Source: Planctomycetota bacterium | GTDB lineage: Bacteria > Planctomycetota > Phycisphaerae > WQYP01 | Length of the DNA: 36,155 bases | Direction of reading: 5' to 3' | Assembly (NCBI GenBank): GCA_021798635.1 | Contig: JAJZGH010000011.1 | Coordinates: 1-36,155, forward strand | In this document: in pieces, positions 1 through 9,285 of the stretch | Position numbering within the stretch: position 1 is the first letter of the stretch | How the letters are laid out: every line of letters begins with the position of its first letter | Notes under the pieces: model-generated | Told to the model about the DNA's origin: nothing | Seen by the model: only the letters and a program-made list of their open reading frames with translations | The model's database searches: none | Program-made: the position numbers and the translations under genes

Positions 1-1072
1 CATCCAGTTGCCGCCACGGTTCGGACTTACCCGCCAGGGCCGGATCGCCAGTGATTTTCCCCAAGGGATCTTTTTCTATCGGGCGCACCACAACTACCCG
101 ATCTGATTTGGGGTCATAAATGCCCATGGCATGCAGGCCGAACTCCGGTAATCGCTTTTCAAGTTGATCCATATCATCGCCGGCAAGTTCTTCGGACACG
201 CGCTGGAGTTGACTTGAGCCGGCCTGAAGGAATGCGTCAATGGAAAATCCGGTGAGATTGGCCGCGACACGGTGGGTAGGCAGAACAATCAGGCCGGGAT
301 CCTGCATGGCGATCAGCACGAACAAGGCAAAATTGGCACCGTGATCCGTGGGTAAAGCAGCTCCATTTTTCGCTGTAATTTCCGCCCGATAATTCAGGCA
401 CGTGCCATAGCGATGGTGCCCATCGGCAATGTAAAGATGTTTTTCCCGCATCAAGCTCTGCACCAGCGCAATTACGTGCAGATCGCTTACCTGCCAGAGT
501 TTGGATGTGACATGCGACTGGCCATCCTGAGATGGAAGTTTTGCGGTAGCCAGGGGAGCATGGTTGGCGATGGCGGCAAATAATTTATCCGTCACGACAT
601 TGGAGGCGTCATCATATAAGCCGAACACGGGAGACAGATTCGCGTGCGTGGCCCGCATGAGCATCAGACGATCTTCCTTGGGGCCGCTGAAGGTTTGTTC
701 ATGGGGATGAATGGTGCCCTGCGGGCCGAACTCTTCGAGCCGCACGCGGCAGAATAATCCGCGGCGATGATACGCTTTGCCATCATAGGTATAGGTTTGC
801 TCATAGGGGTACAGGGCGGGGGAAGCGTCGCGCTGCAGCACGCCCTGCTGGATCCAGTCTGTGAGGGTTTTTGCGGCCAGTTCATACGCCTGGGCGGGTC
901 CGGCATTTTTAGGGGGCACGTGCGGCAAATCAATAGAGACAACATTGTGCGGATTTTTTGCCAGCAGATGCTCTTTATCCGAACTGGAAAGCACATCGTA
1001 AGGGGGAGAAATAAGAGCGGTTTGTTCGCTCTGCGGATAACGAATCGCCGCAAGGGGTTGAATATCAGCCAT
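1..1072 (-). CDS. DUF1015 family protein (3' end outside window)
   Basis: The protein starts MADIQPLAAIRYP and is open for 357 codons to the left edge, so its C-terminus is missing. Near the N-terminus it has the ISPPYDVLS motif, and in the middle IADGHHRYGTCLNYR. Both are hallmarks of the DUF1015 family, a widespread soluble family of about 400 residues whose biochemical role is not established. The ATG at 1070-1072 is preceded by an AGGAAA ribosome binding site. I see no convincing promoter upstream. Identity as DUF1015 is secure from the motifs; function is unknown. Confidence 0.9.
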   Translation of the reverse strand, partial: MADIQPLAAIRYPQSEQTALISPPYDVLSSSDKEHLLAKNPHNVVSIDLPHVPPKNAGPAQAYELAAKTLTDWIQQGVLQRDASPALYPYEQTYTYDGKAYHRRGLFCRVRLEEFGPQGTIHPHEQTFSGPKEDRLMLMRATHANLSPVFGLYDDASNVVTDKLFAAIANHAPLATAKLPSQDGQSHVTSKLWQVSDLHVIALVQSLMREKHLYIADGHHRYGTCLNYRAEITAKNGAALPTDHGANFALFVLIAMQDPGLIVLPTHRVAANLTGFSIDAFLQAGSSQLQRVSEELAGDDMDQLEKRLPEFGLHAMGIYDPKSDRVVVVRPIEKDPLGKITGDPALAGKSEPWRQLD

Positions 1073-1407
1073 TTGAATTTCCTGTCATGGAGTTTAATAA
1101 ACACACATCCAAGGCGGTGATTGTAATGCCGAGAACGGGTTGCTGGCCAGCGGGCGGGGTTTTTAGTGCCCATGATGGCCAAAGGGTTCCGGTGGGCGGC
1201 GCGGTACCCCCACGACATTTGACAGAGAGAACGTCCTTGGGCCGCAGGATACTAATACATTGGTGAATTTCATCTAACTTTTCCGCCCCAGCGCGTCAGG
1301 AATAATACCAGGGCAACTTCCCGATTTGCGCGGCGCTCTCTTTGAACATCGCCGATAAAGCGAGGCATTCCGGTGAGGCGGTCGACCTCAATGTTAACCG
1401 GCCACGG
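1073..1407. other. Intergenic region, nothing recognised
   Basis: This 335-base gap lies between the DUF1015 gene and the PEP-CTERM gene, both on the minus strand. Short open frames on either strand have no recognisable domain and no good ribosome binding site. I see no hairpin followed by a T-run and no tRNA fold. It should hold the end of the PEP-CTERM transcript and the promoter of the DUF1015 gene, but I cannot point to either. Confidence 0.5.
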
Positions 1408-2853
1408 CTACGAGACGGCTTGCGAGCGGCGGCGCATGAGTAGAAAAATGCCGGCACCCCCAAGCAATAATAAAAATGCGGATGGCTCCGGCACGGACGA
1501 TGCCAATGAGAGGCCCAGCAGGCCATTGGGTTGGTCGAAGGTCATCCAGCTATATGGGCCGCTTACAAGCTGGCTTAGGTCGCCGGTCATGCTGGGTTCA
1601 AAAAAGTTCATTCCTAAATCGCCGTTGAGTGTCAATGTCTGCCCGGTGGCGGGGTCGTTGAGCGTGATATTTTGCACCAATACGGGGGCACCGACGTATT
1701 TAATGGTCTGGCCGCTGGTGGTCTGTAATGCCAGGGAATCAAGATAAAATCCGACGGCATTGACGGAGACGCCACCGGCCCCAGACACGGGTAGTGAAAA
1801 CTGGTTTGGCACAGCTTTTCCTGTATCAGTATAGATCAGAGTTTGATTGCCGCCACTGTCGGTAAGTACTGAAATGCCAAGACTGGCCGCTTCAGTTGTG
1901 GAAATAAAAGAAGCCTGTGCACCCGTGTCAAAAAGAAAACTACCGGTGCTGGTACGCGTAACATTTCCCGTTGCGGTTGGCTCGGTATAAGCGATGGTGA
2001 CAGGCGGTGTGTTATCCACCGGAGGATTTGAACTCAGGACGTTGAGCGGGTTGGGACCAATAAATGGATTGGCAACCTGCATCGGTCCCGTCGCGCCGCT
2101 GGGATTTACCTGGGTGAACTGGGAAAAGGATGCGAAACTCAGTTTCACCTGATATTGCGTGGGAACAATGCCGGGATTGGTCGTTAAGGCATTGGGGTTG
2201 TATGCGGTGCCGGGCTTGTAAATCCACGTTTGGGTTTCGCCGGGATTATTCACGTTCGTTACATTGTTGGCTGATAGCAAACCAAATACTGTGACATTTC
2301 CCTGCATTACGGGCATGCCGAAAATATCGATGGGGCCCTGAATCGGATTCGCCGGACTTTGATTTATCTCCATACCAACACTATTGACCGGGTTGCTGAA
2401 GTCGGTTACCGGTGGCGGCGAGCCTCCCAGATTAATATCGTTGCCGACATTAAATGGCGAGGTCAATACGTTGTAGGGCTGGGAAACAGAATATGTGTCC
2501 GTACCCCCAAGCGCAATATCATTAAACGTCACCGGCGTGGTGTTGTAACTTGCCATTCCCAGACTAAAACCCTGCGCCGTTTCCTGGCTTAACAGAACTC
2601 CGCTTGTGCCCGTGTCCAGATACCCCTGAATATCATAAGCACCCGCGTACGCTCCGGTCCCATAAACCACCGCATGGGTCGCGGTATTTTCCAATATTGC
2701 CTGAATTTGCGGCTGATCCGCCGCAGCAGGCAGCACTCCCTGAATCTCAATCGGTGCCAATGTTGCTGCGCCCGCACTTTGGCAAATCAATGAGACCATG
2801 GAAAAGGCCAGCCCACACCCGACAATCGCCGACTGCTGTGAAAAACACCGCAT
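1408..2853 (-). CDS. PEP-CTERM protein with pepsin/retropepsin-like double DTG motifs
   Basis: A 481-residue exported protein. Residues 1-30 form a signal peptide ending in an AGAA-type cleavage region. The last 28 residues are a classical PEP-CTERM tag: VPEPS, a hydrophobic helix, then RRRS, which directs sorting by an exosortase system. Two aspartic-protease-like motifs stand out, YLDTGTSG (D80) and FLFDTGAQ (D309), each followed by a hydrophobic segment as around catalytic Asp residues of pepsin-like enzymes. The two motifs are about 230 residues apart, which suits a bilobal enzyme. I infer a cell-surface or matrix-attached aspartic peptidase or a degenerate relative. It has its own promoter just downstream of nnrE. 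Confidence 0.8.
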   Translation of the reverse strand: MRCFSQQSAIVGCGLAFSMVSLICQSAGAATLAPIEIQGVLPAAADQPQIQAILENTATHAVVYGTGAYAGAYDIQGYLDTGTSGVLLSQETAQGFSLGMASYNTTPVTFNDIALGGTDTYSVSQPYNVLTSPFNVGNDINLGGSPPPVTDFSNPVNSVGMEINQSPANPIQGPIDIFGMPVMQGNVTVFGLLSANNVTNVNNPGETQTWIYKPGTAYNPNALTTNPGIVPTQYQVKLSFASFSQFTQVNPSGATGPMQVANPFIGPNPLNVLSSNPPVDNTPPVTIAYTEPTATGNVTRTSTGSFLFDTGAQASFISTTEAASLGISVLTDSGGNQTLIYTDTGKAVPNQFSLPVSGAGGVSVNAVGFYLDSLALQTTSGQTIKYVGAPVLVQNITLNDPATGQTLTLNGDLGMNFFEPSMTGDLSQLVSGPYSWMTFDQPNGLLGLSLASSVPEPSAFLLLLGGAGIFLLMRRRSQAVS

Positions 2854-2890
2854 ATAAATACATCCTCTTCACCGCCAAGTGCATCCTATT

Positions 2891-2919
2891 ATTATACCAT
2901 ACGCCCTTGCATAGCGCAA
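2891..2919 (-). promoter_or_regulatory. Predicted sigma70-type promoter of the PEP-CTERM gene
   Basis: Reading on the minus strand there is a perfect TATAAT (2891-2896) preceded by TGG, an extended -10, and a weak -35 TTGCGC (2914-2919) with 17 bases between. The start codon at 2853 lies about 30 bases past the expected transcription start. It overlaps the gap immediately after the nnrE stop codon, so the PEP-CTERM gene can be expressed independently of nnrE. Confidence 0.55.
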
Positions 2920-2921
2920 AG

Positions 2922-3638
2922 TCAAGGTTTTTCCGCACACGCTTGCAGCAGTGCTTGCGGGGCACCAATGTCACCAATGGAAATCTGGCCCAGATAGCTG
3001 ATGGCCTCCGCTGATTCAAATCCGATTTTCATGCCGCAAAAGCTTATGGTGTGGGCAGCCTGCACCGCAACGCCCATGGGCCGGCCCGTATCGCAATCCA
3101 ACCCTGAGGGAATATCCACGCTTATTACCCGGCGATTTGACTGATTTACCTGGGCGATCAGATCTTGTGTTACTTCATCCAAGGGGCGATTTAGCCCCGT
3201 ACCGAATATGGCATCCACCACGGCGTCGCCAACGTCGCTGTTCTCCAACCATTGTGTGAATGCGTCTTGTTGCGGCGTAAGAATGGCCAGGGGGATCCCC
3301 ATTTTTCGGATGATCTGAAGTTGCGTTAATGCTGCGCCGGTGAACTTATGTTCATCAACCGTCAGCAGAATTGTCACCCGATGCCCGTGATTGGCCAAAT
3401 GCCGCGCCGCCACAAGCCCATCGCCGCCATTATTTCCCGCCCCGGCCAGAATCAGCACCGATGACCCTTCCATCATATAAGAGCGTGCAACTTGAGCTAC
3501 CTCCCGACCGGCATTTTCCATCAGCATCAACACCGAGATGCCGAATTCCTCCACCGCCCGTCGATCCACTTCCATTAACTGCGCACGGGAAAACCATAAC
3601 ATCGGGCGATTCGGAATTTCAGGATGGGTGTTGCTCAT
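2922..3638 (-). CDS. nnrE: NAD(P)H-hydrate epimerase
   Basis: A 238-residue protein of the YjeF N-terminal family, which interconverts the R and S forms of hydrated NAD(P)H so that the S-specific dehydratase can repair them. Characteristic features are the N-terminal RAQLMEVDRRAVEEFGI helix, LMENAGR, the nucleotide-loop motif AGAGNNGGDGLVAARHL, the DAIFGTGLNRPL segment and VDIPSGLDCDTG. Length matches single-domain epimerases; the ADP/ATP-dependent dehydratase domain (NnrD) is not fused here. The ribosome binding site is weak (AAGAAA). The 3' end is 68 bases from the PEP-CTERM gene on the same strand. Confidence 0.95.
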   Translation of the reverse strand: MSNTHPEIPNRPMLWFSRAQLMEVDRRAVEEFGISVLMLMENAGREVAQVARSYMMEGSSVLILAGAGNNGGDGLVAARHLANHGHRVTILLTVDEHKFTGAALTQLQIIRKMGIPLAILTPQQDAFTQWLENSDVGDAVVDAIFGTGLNRPLDEVTQDLIAQVNQSNRRVISVDIPSGLDCDTGRPMGVAVQAAHTISFCGMKIGFESAEAISYLGQISIGDIGAPQALLQACAEKP

Positions 3639-3845
3639 AAGTTTCTTGCCAGTAAAACCGTTGCCGAAGTATATCCGCGCATCTCATCTTATCCGCGACG
3701 GCTTAACCGGCAACATGCAGGCGACGATATTCATTTTAACGCAGAGTCTGTATATTTCATTTGCAGCCATGCGTGTGACCGGACGTTATATTAAGGTATG
3801 GCCGCTTTGCACGATCACAAGCGGCAATCTTGAGGAAATGGAGTT

Positions 3846-5072
3846 ATGAGCAATCGGGTAATGTCTGAATTACCTGGTGACACGGACCGTACCACGGTTA
3901 ATCGCCGGAAATTTCTACAGGGCGCAGTCGCCGGCATTGCGGCCCTCGGTTCTGTTACAGCAACTGCCGCGGCTAACACGGAGGAAAAATACACGACTGC
4001 GCTGCGCGGCAGCGGAGACTCCGCGGCTACGCGGTCGCTTCCCTATGGGGCGATATACATACCGGCTCAAGCGTGGAATGCTTATCAAATGTGGCAACAT
4101 TACGATCCAAAAATGACGCTACGGGATCTTGGATTTGCCCGCAGTCTGCGGCTCAATGCGTTGCGGGTCTGGCTTAGTTATGAATTCTGGCTGACGGATC
4201 AGGCGGCGCTGCGACAGCGATTTGAGCATTTTCTTAATTCCTGTCACGCCGTTGGAATTAAGGTCTTGCCCGTACTCTTTGAGGGCGATGGCGTTGAACC
4301 CACCGCGGCCCATATAGCCGATGTTCACCCGTTGACCGCATCTGATCTGCTGTCACCGGCCTCATCTGTTGTCATCAACCATCGGCGATGGCATGGCCCC
4401 TTGAAATATCTGGACTGGTTTATGGATGGTTACCGCAATGACCATCGCCTGCTGGCGGTAGAAGTGCAAAATGAACCGTGGGGCGCAGCCCGACACCGGT
4501 TTGCCGAAGCGATGATGCGACATGCCGCAAAAAATCGCGGTACAACGCCATTCTCCATCGGCGGAGCCAACCTGAAGCAAAGCATGGCCTTTATCGATGC
4601 CGGCGCGGATATTCTGCAAACCCATCCGGACTTCCCGGCATCGGTCGAGGCTGTGCACCACACGCTACATCGAACAATCATGGCGCAACACTCATTGAAG
4701 AAATCCGTTTGGGTAACGGAGTGGCAGCGCATCCGCACCGGCGGATCAGGCTGGGGAAACAAAGCGCTGACTGGAAAACAATGGGAACCGGATTACGCCT
4801 CAATGGCACCCTTGATGCGTGCCGCACCGGTGGGAAGCTTTTTCTGGAGCCTGATGCTCAAGCCCGCATGGCTTCTGGCGCAGCGCCGCAAAGGCACGTT
4901 GAATGGTGTTTTCCATGAAGATGGCGCGGTTTGGAGCCTGCGCGATGCACGGGCGATCTCGGGCAATGCGCATTTTCAGGCTGTGGAACGCCCAGCATGG
5001 CCCCGCTGGGCGCAGGCGATTCCACAATCACTGGGAATGCCCCTTCGGATTGGCCGTAATCCTTCCAGGTAA
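3846..5072 (+). CDS. Tat-exported glycoside hydrolase-like (beta/alpha)8-barrel protein
   Basis: A 408-residue protein. It begins with a twin-arginine signal (NRRKFLQGAVAG, R20-R21) followed by an alanine-rich hydrophobic stretch. The body resembles clan-A glycoside hydrolases (GH5-like). VEVQNEPWG places a candidate acid/base at E210, and VWVTEWQ places a candidate nucleophile at E292, in the order and spacing expected for the ends of strands 4 and 7. Cytoplasmic folding before Tat export fits a cofactor-free but slow-folding enzyme. The substrate cannot be read from sequence. ATG at 3846 has GAGG and GGAG upstream. It is convergent with uvrA, with a gap of only 21 bases. Confidence 0.7.
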   Translation: MSNRVMSELPGDTDRTTVNRRKFLQGAVAGIAALGSVTATAAANTEEKYTTALRGSGDSAATRSLPYGAIYIPAQAWNAYQMWQHYDPKMTLRDLGFARSLRLNALRVWLSYEFWLTDQAALRQRFEHFLNSCHAVGIKVLPVLFEGDGVEPTAAHIADVHPLTASDLLSPASSVVINHRRWHGPLKYLDWFMDGYRNDHRLLAVEVQNEPWGAARHRFAEAMMRHAAKNRGTTPFSIGGANLKQSMAFIDAGADILQTHPDFPASVEAVHHTLHRTIMAQHSLKKSVWVTEWQRIRTGGSGWGNKALTGKQWEPDYASMAPLMRAAPVGSFFWSLMLKPAWLLAQRRKGTLNGVFHEDGAVWSLRDARAISGNAHFQAVERPAWPRWAQAIPQSLGMPLRIGRNPSR

Positions 5073-5093
5073 TCAGCGGTTCCAGAAGCTTCC

Positions 5094-7928
5094 TTAGCCC
5101 GCGGCAGCCAATACCTGCGCCCGTAGTTTGTGCTGCAAATACCGCCCGGTGTGGCTTGTCGGGTGGCGTGCGACATCTTCGGGTGTGCCGGTGGCGACGA
5201 CCTGGCCGCCGCCGCTACCGCCCTCCGGCCCCATGTCGATAAGCCAATCGGCGCATTTGATCACATCCAGATTATGTTCAATAATCACCACCGAGTTGCC
5301 GGCATCTGCAAGACGATTTAGCACATTAAGCAAGTTATGAATATCCGCAAAATGCAGGCCGGTCGTGGGTTCATCCAGCACGTACAGCGTATGGCCGGTC
5401 GCGGGTTTGGCCAATTCCGAGGCAAGTTTAACCCGCTGGGCTTCGCCGCCGGAAAGCGTGATGCTGGATTGCCCCAGTCTCACATAAGACAATCCGACAT
5501 CATTAAGCGATTGGAGGAACGCGCGGATATGCGAAAAGCTGTCAAAAAACTGCAAGGCTTCTTCAATCCGCATTTCCAGCACGTCGGCAATGGATTTTCC
5601 GCGATATTTTATTTCCAGGGTTTCCCGGTTGTAACGCGTGCCGCGGCATTCTTCACAGGTTACAAACACATCCGCAAGGAAGTGCATTTCAATGCGTTTG
5701 GTGCCCTGCCCCTGACAGCTTTCACACCGTCCCCCTTTGACGTTAAAACTGAAGCGCCCGATCTGATAACCGCGCATGCGGGCTTCACGCGTTTTGGCAT
5801 ACAACTGTCGGATCAGATCAAACACACCGGTATATGTGGCGGGATTGCTGCGGGGCGTGCGGCCAATCGGTGATTGATCTATCTCAATAACTTTATCTAT
5901 GTTCGCCACGCCCAGAATTTTTTTGTGCCGACCGGGATGCTCCTTGGAACCGTACAACTGCCGCTTGAGTCCCTTCAGCAGAATATGATTAACCAGCGAT
6001 GACTTGCCCGATCCGGAAACGCCGGTCACACAGGTCATAACACCCAGCGGAAATGCCACATCAATGCTGCGCAGATTATTTTCCGCAGCCCCGGTGATTT
6101 CCAGCACTCGCTTAAAATCAGGCTTGCGCCGCTGGGTTGGCACGGGAATCTGATATTCGCCGGAAAGATATTTCGCGGTAATGCTTTCGCGTGAGGCCAT
6201 CACCTCCGGCACCGTGCCCTGGGCAATAATCCGCCCGCCGTGGGATCCGGCACCGGGACCGACATCAATAAGCCAGTCAGCGGCCCGAATGGTATCTTCA
6301 TCATGCTCCACAACAATGGTGGTGTTGCCGATGTCGGTGAGGTGCCGCAGCGTTCGGATTAGGCGGTCATTATCTCTCTGATGCAAGCCAATGGTAGGTT
6401 CATCCAGCACATAACATACACCCACCAAACCGGAACCGACCTGCGTGGCCAGGCGGATGCGCTGGGCTTCACCGCCGGAAAGCGAACCGGTTTGCCGGTC
6501 TAAGGTCAGGTACCCCAGACCGACATTATTCATAAATCCCAGGCGGGCGCGAATTTCTTTCAACATCGGAGCCGCGATAATCTCGTGCTCTCCGGAGAAC
6601 TTCAGGGTGTCAAAGAGTTCGATGGCACCACCGATGGTCAAGGCGGTCATCTCCCGGATATTGTACTTTCCGATTCTTACCGCCAATGCCTGCGGCTTAA
6701 GACGATCACCGTGGCACTTTTCGCAGGCCTGTTCACTTAAATAATCATGGAGGCGGGCTTTGACAAATTCGCTATCCGTGTTTTCCCAACGGCGTTGCAG
6801 GTTAGGCAGCACACCCTCAAATTCGGCACCAAAAGCCTTTGCATCTTTGGCGGTGGTGCCGCGGAGGAGAATCTGCCGGATTTTGACCGGGATATCCTCG
6901 AAGGGGGTATCACCATCGACGCCGAAGGCTTCACAGAACTTCCGCAGCAGGCGGTTGTAATAAATGTTCATCCGCTTGCCATTGCGGCTGAATGGCTCAA
7001 TGGCACCATCAAGCAGGGCGGCGGTCTTATCGGGAACAATCAATTCTTCGTCAAATTCGAGAATCGTTCCCAGCCCGTCGCACTGGCTGCATGCACCATA
7101 GGGACTGTTAAAGGAAAACAGCCGCGGCGACAGTTCTTCCAGAGAACTTTCCGGATGATTGGGGCAGGCATAACGGGACGAAAAAGTGTGATCGACCCAT
7201 TTTCCTGATTCTTCCCGTGCAATGACCACCAGGCCGTCGGAAAGTTTTAATGACAGTTCGATGGAATCCGCCAGACGGGTGCGTATTTCCGGTTTAATGG
7301 TCAGACGATCCACGACCGCTTCCACGGTATGCTTAATTTTTTTATCCAGAGCCGGAACCGATTTAATCTCCATAACCTGCCCATCAACCCGGGCCCGGAC
7401 AAAGCCCTGCCGCGTCATGGCTTCCAGCGCTTCCACCTGCGCCCCTTTTTGTCCGCGCACGAGAGGAGAAATAACCATCAGCCGCTGATTTTCCGGCCAT
7501 TGCATGAGATTTTGCACAATTTGGGAAGGAGATTGGGCGGCAATGGGTTCTGCGCAAATCCAACAGTGCGGCTTACCTGTGCGCGCGAAAAGGACGCGCA
7601 TGTAATCATATATTTCCGTTGTTGTGGCCACGGTTGAACGGGGATTGCTGCCGCCGCCGCGTTGTTCAATGGCGATGGTCGGGGGTAAACCCTCAATTTC
7701 GTCGCAATCGGGCTTTTGCATCTGCTGTAAAAATTGCCGGGCGTACGCGGAAAGAGATTCCATGTATTTGCGCTGTCCCTCGGCGAAAATTGTATCAAAC
7801 GCCAGGGAACTTTTGCCCGATCCGGAGAGACCGGTGATAACCACTAATTGATCGCGCGGTATTTCGAGACTGACATCTTTAAGATTGTGCTCGCGTGCAC
7901 CGCGAATACGAATGCTTTTCATTTCCAT
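5094..7928 (-). CDS. uvrA: UvrABC excinuclease subunit A
   Basis: A 944-residue nucleotide-excision-repair damage sensor that works as a dimer and loads UvrB. Two ABC ATPase modules are visible: Walker A GLSGSGKSSLAF near residue 32 and GVSGSGKSSLVN in the second half, and two LSGGEAQR signature motifs with Walker B LDEPT. The second zinc module is normal (CESC and CEEC). The first insertion zinc module reads CPNH before the conserved FSFNSPYGACSQC, so one ligand is His rather than Cys. Length is normal for UvrA. The start ATG at 7928 is preceded by GGAGAAA. Confidence 0.97.
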   Translation of the reverse strand: MEMKSIRIRGAREHNLKDVSLEIPRDQLVVITGLSGSGKSSLAFDTIFAEGQRKYMESLSAYARQFLQQMQKPDCDEIEGLPPTIAIEQRGGGSNPRSTVATTTEIYDYMRVLFARTGKPHCWICAEPIAAQSPSQIVQNLMQWPENQRLMVISPLVRGQKGAQVEALEAMTRQGFVRARVDGQVMEIKSVPALDKKIKHTVEAVVDRLTIKPEIRTRLADSIELSLKLSDGLVVIAREESGKWVDHTFSSRYACPNHPESSLEELSPRLFSFNSPYGACSQCDGLGTILEFDEELIVPDKTAALLDGAIEPFSRNGKRMNIYYNRLLRKFCEAFGVDGDTPFEDIPVKIRQILLRGTTAKDAKAFGAEFEGVLPNLQRRWENTDSEFVKARLHDYLSEQACEKCHGDRLKPQALAVRIGKYNIREMTALTIGGAIELFDTLKFSGEHEIIAAPMLKEIRARLGFMNNVGLGYLTLDRQTGSLSGGEAQRIRLATQVGSGLVGVCYVLDEPTIGLHQRDNDRLIRTLRHLTDIGNTTIVVEHDEDTIRAADWLIDVGPGAGSHGGRIIAQGTVPEVMASRESITAKYLSGEYQIPVPTQRRKPDFKRVLEITGAAENNLRSIDVAFPLGVMTCVTGVSGSGKSSLVNHILLKGLKRQLYGSKEHPGRHKKILGVANIDKVIEIDQSPIGRTPRSNPATYTGVFDLIRQLYAKTREARMRGYQIGRFSFNVKGGRCESCQGQGTKRIEMHFLADVFVTCEECRGTRYNRETLEIKYRGKSIADVLEMRIEEALQFFDSFSHIRAFLQSLNDVGLSYVRLGQSSITLSGGEAQRVKLASELAKPATGHTLYVLDEPTTGLHFADIHNLLNVLNRLADAGNSVVIIEHNLDVIKCADWLIDMGPEGGSGGGQVVATGTPEDVARHPTSHTGRYLQHKLRAQVLAAAG

Positions 7929-8017
7929 GGGTTTCTCCGGCTTGCCAGAGCTGAATTTCGCTCCATAAGCAAGCCCGTCATTTTACCCAACCTGATGGCG
8001 GGTTTCCAAACAATTGT

Positions 8018-8677
8018 TCAATTGTAGCGCGGAAAATGGAACTGGTGCTTAAGTACCAGGCCCGGTTTATAGCGTTGGCTGGTTTTTTCATGAAATTCAA
8101 AATTTTTCTGGTAGCGTTGGACCAGTGCGGGAATATTTTTGATTACCAGCATATTCTCCGCATTGAAATGGGCGGCGGCATAGCTGAAGTTGAAACTTCC
8201 CGTGATGATGATGCGATCATCAATGAGCATGACTTTGTTATGGGCAATCAGATAACGGTCATCAATATACGTAGGAATTCCGGCGGTGTAGACGGCATCG
8301 AGGCCGGGGCTGATGAGACGGCGGTAGGAATGCGTGCGATAATTTTTGCGCTCCACATTGGAACGGTCCAGAATAATTGTAACAGCGACTCCGCGTTCTC
8401 TGGCGTGTATCAGGGCCTTGATAATGGGCTTGCTGGTGAAGCTGTAGGCTTGAACTTCAACACTTTTTTTGGCGGAGTTAATCAGACGCACCAGTTCACG
8501 TGTGGCACCGCCCTCCGGAGAGAAAAATACATTTAGAGAACTGTTGGCTTGTGGATGACTGGCCGGTATCTGGTTACGCAAATGCCCCAGCCAGATGCCG
8601 GCCAGCAGGCACAGGGCCGAAAATATCAGCGTGCCGGGCTGAAACACAGTGCTTGATGCGGTGGACCTGCGAGCCAT
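8018..8677 (-). CDS. Phospholipase D-like nuclease/hydrolase, membrane-anchored
   Basis: A 219-residue protein with an N-terminal hydrophobic helix (about residues 13-30) and one HKD catalytic motif, AHNKVMLIDD, with H146, K148 and D153 from this start, followed by GSFNFS. Single-HKD proteins of this size (Nuc/endonuclease-like) work as homodimers on phosphodiester bonds. The anchor suggests a periplasmic or surface nuclease or a phospholipase; which one is not decidable here. I chose the ATG at 8677; an in-frame TTG at 8695 would add six residues (MKGLLF). Confidence 0.85.
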   Translation of the reverse strand: MARRSTASSTVFQPGTLIFSALCLLAGIWLGHLRNQIPASHPQANSSLNVFFSPEGGATRELVRLINSAKKSVEVQAYSFTSKPIIKALIHARERGVAVTIILDRSNVERKNYRTHSYRRLISPGLDAVYTAGIPTYIDDRYLIAHNKVMLIDDRIIITGSFNFSYAAAHFNAENMLVIKNIPALVQRYQKNFEFHEKTSQRYKPGLVLKHQFHFPRYN

Positions 8678-8831
8678 GAATAGCAGCCCCTTCAATGCCC
8701 TGCGTCGCGGGATCAGCGGTGCCGGCGGTCAGAACCGTGGTCCAGGCCCCCCAAGGAATTAAATAGCCGACGGCTGCAAGGGCCGGTACCCCTGGGGAAC
8801 TGGCCAATCGGCCCTACGAACCTGCGGCCGA

Positions 8832-9104
8832 TTATTTTTTGCCTTTTGCCGCGGGCGCTGCGACAGCGGCTGCGGCCGGGGCAGCACCAGCTACCGCAGC
8901 GGTTGCGCCGGCAGCTTCAGCCTTCGGAGGCTTCTTGGCGGCGACAGCCTTGCGATGCGCGACCTTGGGCAGGTTGTACACGCTGGACTTAGCCTGACTC
9001 CATTTATCGTTATCTTCAAGCATGTCAATGCGCTCTGCTCTTTTGAGAACATTACGATGACGTTCCAACGTGCTTTTACCCTTAAGGCTTCGATCTAATG
9101 ACAT
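8832..9104 (-). CDS. Small basic protein (TIGR04137-like) with Ala/Lys-rich tail
   Basis: A 90-residue very basic protein. Residues 1-55 (MSLDRSLKGKSTLERHRNV, then RAERIDMLEDNDKW and NLPKVAHRK) match what I know of the small basic protein family of Verrucomicrobia, Chlamydiae and Planctomycetes (TIGR04137). Residues 56-90 are a low-complexity Ala/Pro/Lys tail resembling histone H1-like tails and are probably disordered. The ATG at 9104 has a CGGAG site; an upstream ATG at 9146 would add a 14-residue segment outside the family. A weak promoter (TTGTAT 9183-9188, 16 bases, TAAGCT 9161-9166) sits upstream. Function in this group is uncertain; a ribosome- or nucleic-acid-binding role is inferred from charge. 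Confidence 0.8.
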   Translation of the reverse strand: MSLDRSLKGKSTLERHRNVLKRAERIDMLEDNDKWSQAKSSVYNLPKVAHRKAVAAKKPPKAEAAGATAAVAGAAPAAAAVAAPAAKGKK

Positions 9105-9214
9105 AACCGCACACTCCGTGCTAAGCGCCAACCGGTTTTCCGGCAATTACAAAGCTCCATAGCTTAACAGAAGAGGGCTGAAATACAAGCACTTAGTGAT
9201 TAAACCGCCGCGCA

Positions 9215-9249
9215 AGAAAAAAGGCCGGGAATATAAACATCCCCGGCCT
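9215..9249 (-). terminator. Rho-independent terminator of the pilus operon
   Basis: On the minus strand an 8-bp perfect stem (AGGCCGGG pairing with CCCGGCCT, 9242-9249 with 9222-9229) encloses a 12-base AT-rich loop and is followed directly by a T-run (TTTTTTC). It sits 37 bases past the stop codon of the secretin gene and before the small basic protein gene on the same strand. Confidence 0.9.
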
Positions 9250-9285
9250 GTAGTGTGAATGGAAAAGGGAGTTTTACCCTTATTT

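Noticed and set aside
8036..8536. A 166-codon plus-strand frame over the phospholipase D gene
   Set aside because: Antisense to a gene with an intact HKD motif; no recognisable domain.
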